This document shows, in pieces, positions 62,335 through 64,000 of a DNA stretch of 64,000 nucleotides (position 1 is its first letter; every line of letters starts with the position of its first letter). Below the pieces are notes generated by a model. That model was not told where the DNA came from. It did not search any database and was given only the letters and a program-made list of their open reading frames with translations. Made by a program: the position numbers and the translations under genes. Source of the stretch: Chryseobacterium sp. RU37D (GTDB lineage Bacteria > Bacteroidota > Bacteroidia > Flavobacteriales > Weeksellaceae); NCBI RefSeq assembly GCF_900156075.1, contig NZ_FTMM01000001.1, forward strand, positions 62,001 through 126,000. The letters run 5' to 3'.

Positions 62335-62721
62335 TCAAATAGCCTTTCCTTTTGTGACAAAACTGTCATTTACAAATTGTTGATATCCATTGTTTTACAA
62401 AAGATAAATTGCAACTTTTTCATTTTCATTATGATGAATTCCAAGGCAGTACCTTTTCGCCAGGGAGAGCATCTGATGCAGACTGACCTTTTGAGAAAAA
62501 CTTATCTGCTTTTTCATTTTCCGAAATATCATTTTTAAGGGCATAACAATTAAAAATAAGATTATCAGAAGTATATTTATATGGATTTTTTACAATCTGT
62601 TTGAATGGGAGATTCGCTAATGTCTTTCTTTTTTTTCAGCAGAAATCTGTGACCGCGAGACGGGAAAATCTTGTGCAACTTCGATAAAAATATTGATGTA
62701 ATTGATGGTATATCTTTTCAT
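62335..62721 (-). pseudogene. DUF6157 gene remnant with frameshifts
   Basis: The minus strand shows a decaying DUF6157 gene. From the ATG complementary to 62719-62721 it reads 'NYINIFIEVAQDFPVSRSQIS', then shifts frame near 62625, continues 'LANLPFKQIVKNPYKYTSDNLIF' and 'KADKFFSKGQ', shifts again near 62480 to 'LGIHHNENEKVAIYLL', meets a stop and continues 'NNGYQQFVND' to about 62335. This order and the motifs follow the DUF6157 family. Two frameshifts and one stop make it a pseudogene. Confidence 0.8.
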
Positions 62722-62959
62722 AATCCAATAAAGTTATTTAAATATAAGTTTTTCATTGTAAAATCTGATTATTCATACTTTGTAAAATCGGTTCATTCTT
62801 ATTATTTGTTATTGATAATTATAGTTTTAATAATTATTCATGATTATTTAATAAACAATTAATACTTTTTAACAAAATAAAAAATTCGATGAAAAATTTA
62901 TTAAAATATTTTTTAAAAAACCTTTGAAATGAAATTATTAATCGTATATTGCATGCGTC
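62722..62959. other. AT-rich gap upstream of the RRM gene
   Basis: AT-rich; no gene. The RRM promoter is at its right edge. Confidence 0.4.
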
Positions 62960-62967
62960 TATATTTG
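62960..62967 (+). promoter_or_regulatory. -7 element of RRM gene
   Basis: TATATTTG matches TAnnTTTG and would give a leader of about 75 nt before the ATG at 63051. The ATG at 62949 precedes it and is not used. Confidence 0.5.
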
Positions 62968-63050
62968 GAATCAATATTTGTTCATTTACTTTATGTTGTT
63001 TTTCTTTTATATACCAAATCATTTTTAACATTTTTAATTTTTTAACTCAG

Positions 63051-63431
63051 ATGAACATTTTTGTTTCAAACATCAATTACGCAACTAAAGATTATGAGTT
63101 GCAGGATCTATTTTCAGAATTTGGAGAAGTTTCTTCAGTAAAAATCATTACGGATAAAGAAACTGGCCGCTCAAGAGGTTTCGGTTTTATCGAAATGGAA
63201 GACTCTGAAGGACAGCAGGCTATTGAAGCTCTTAACCAAAAAGAATTCAACGGAAAAACTCTTAACGTATCAGAAGCTAAACCAAGAGAAGAAAAGCCAA
63301 GAAGAACTTTTAGTAACAACGGCGGTGGAAACAGAGGCGGTGGAGGTTACGGAGGTAACAACAGAGGTGGTGGCAGCTATGGCGGCGGCGGAGGCTACAG
63401 TGGTGGCGGTAACGGCGGAAAACGTTGGTAA
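63051..63431 (+). CDS. RRM-domain RNA-binding protein with RGG tail
   Basis: 126 residues. One RNA-recognition motif (about 1-80) has RNP2 'IFVSNI' and RNP1 'RSRGFGFIEM'. The tail (from about 90) is Gly/Arg/Asn-rich ('GGYGGNNRGGGSYGGGGG'), as in eukaryotic RGG proteins and cold-shock-type bacterial RBPs. It probably binds mRNA or rRNA; in cyanobacteria similar proteins are cold-induced. The start at 63051 is chosen as the RRM begins there. It is followed by a strong terminator. Confidence 0.92.
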   Translation: MNIFVSNINYATKDYELQDLFSEFGEVSSVKIITDKETGRSRGFGFIEMEDSEGQQAIEALNQKEFNGKTLNVSEAKPREEKPRRTFSNNGGGNRGGGGYGGNNRGGGSYGGGGGYSGGGNGGKRW

Positions 63432-63436
63432 AAATA

Positions 63437-63466
63437 TAAGCGGCTTTTTAGCCGCTTTTTTTATAC
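63437..63466 (+). terminator. Terminator of RRM gene
   Basis: AAGCGGCT and AGCCGCTT are perfect arms around TTTT followed by seven T. Confidence 0.85.
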
Positions 63467-63568
63467 AAAACTAATGTAAACTTTATCTATAATTAGTATC
63501 TTAGATTGAGAAACAGCTGGCATTTGGCACAATTTTAGAAAACTTCTAACCAATCAAAATCAATTATA

Positions 63569-64000
63569 ATGAGAAGACATTTATTAGCAGTAATAATGAT
63601 GTTTTGTGGAGTACTTTTAAATGCACAAAACATTTTTGCCGGCCAGAATCTTCAGCCGGACAAAAAATACTGGTCAGACAACGGACAATATTATCTTGTA
63701 TTTCAAAGAGACGGCAACTTAGTTTTGTATAATAGATCATCGCGAGCCATCTGGGAAGCAAAGACAATGAACAGAGGGACACAGGCTATTTTCCAGAACG
63801 ATGGCAATCTTGTAGTATATGCTCCCGGAAACAGGTCTATATTTAGCTCCAATACCAGCGGAAGACGTGCCAACAAACTTGTTGTACAGGATGACGGAAA
63901 TGTAGTAATTTACAACCGTTCCACACCGCTATGGGCTACCAATACCAATAATAATGATTCTAATAACGGAAACGGAAATGGCTGGGGCTTCCGTGGAGGG
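63569..64000 (+). CDS. Bulb-type lectin-domain secreted protein (partial, cut by window end)
   Basis: The open frame from ATG 63569 runs to the window edge without a stop (144 codons seen). A signal peptide (MRRHLLAVIMMFCGVLLNAQ) is followed by a mannose-binding bulb-lectin (B-lectin) domain. The diagnostic QxDGNLVxY motif occurs three times as 'FQRDGNLVLYN', 'FQNDGNLVVYA' and 'VQDDGNVVIYN'. An Asn/Gly-rich linker ('NNNDSNNGNGNGWGF') begins at the end, and a further domain may lie beyond the window. It could bind mannose-type sugars on other cells; a bacteriocin-like or adhesive role is speculative. Confidence 0.85.
   Translation, partial: MRRHLLAVIMMFCGVLLNAQNIFAGQNLQPDKKYWSDNGQYYLVFQRDGNLVLYNRSSRAIWEAKTMNRGTQAIFQNDGNLVVYAPGNRSIFSSNTSGRRANKLVVQDDGNVVIYNRSTPLWATNTNNNDSNNGNGNGWGFRGG

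Overview
The window looks like chromosomal DNA of a Chryseobacterium-type flavobacterium (Bacteroidota, Flavobacteriales). The sequence-level reasons are low G+C, promoters of the Bacteroidota form TTTG-N19-TAnnTTTG, a GldI-like gliding lipoprotein, a type IX secretion (T9SS) sorting domain, secreted proteins opening with 'Q(V/I)GI(N/G)TSTP', and many gene families typical of this order (DUF6261, DUF6952, DUF6157, DUF922). No rRNA, tRNA, CRISPR array, prophage or complete insertion sequence was found. Most of it is housekeeping DNA with small accessory patches and several decaying genes.

Layout. 0.5-5.5 kb: two peptidyl-prolyl isomerase lipoproteins (GldI and a cyclophilin-FKBP fusion), a frameshifted secreted gene, two secreted proteins and an orphan T9SS tail. 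5.5-9.8 kb: DUF6261 plus a membrane protein, then two translationally coupled M28 peptidases of which one has lost catalytic residues. 9.8-14.8 kb: a serine biosynthesis cluster (serC, serA, DUF1015), a 2[4Fe-4S] ferredoxin and a divergent LuxC-like acyl-CoA reductase. 14.8-22.5 kb: a BAX-inhibitor-1 protein, a peroxiredoxin-thioredoxin-DUF6952 cluster, an M16 protease, an aminotransferase and rsmG. 22.6-31 kb: lipoprotein/DUF922/AddB-like nuclease operon, a T9SS-exported hydrolase, an acyl-CoA dehydrogenase and a Nudix-type regulator facing a GH30 glycosidase remnant. 31-45 kb: bglX, fabI, tag, a YadA-head-like secreted protein, nucleoside phosphorylase, an eIF1-like factor, gpmI, acyl-ACP desaturase, map, a methyltransferase, an SMR exporter and a Crp/Fnr regulator. 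45.6-51.1 kb: a self-contained sugar locus. 51.2-58.1 kb: era, GNAT, MATE, a sigma-54-type response regulator, YggS, a polysaccharide deacetylase and DUF72. 58.2-62.2 kb: a copper ATPase with an HMA-AraC regulator. 62.3-64 kb: a DUF6157 pseudogene, an RRM protein and a bulb-type lectin cut by the window edge.

The most coherent accessory system is at 45.4-51.1 kb: LacI regulator, fructokinase-like kinase, FucP-like MFS permease, LamB-like outer-membrane porin and a D-tagatose/D-psicose-3-epimerase-like enzyme with all active-site residues. The same 13-bp sequence holding the palindrome TAAACGTTTA lies before the regulator and immediately before the kinase. This suggests import of a keto-sugar through a porin rather than SusCD, epimerisation to D-fructose and phosphorylation. 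The other notable signal is a family of very long perfect hairpins (23-26 bp arms, 3-nt loops) with conserved flanks at three intergenic sites.

Genome decay is visible at five places: a frameshifted secreted gene (2.3-2.8 kb), a T9SS tail fragment (5.25-5.49 kb), a GH30 C-terminus with a stop (30.5-31.0 kb), a DUF6157 gene with two frameshifts and a stop (62.3-62.7 kb) and the probable pseudo-peptidase at 8.3-9.7 kb.
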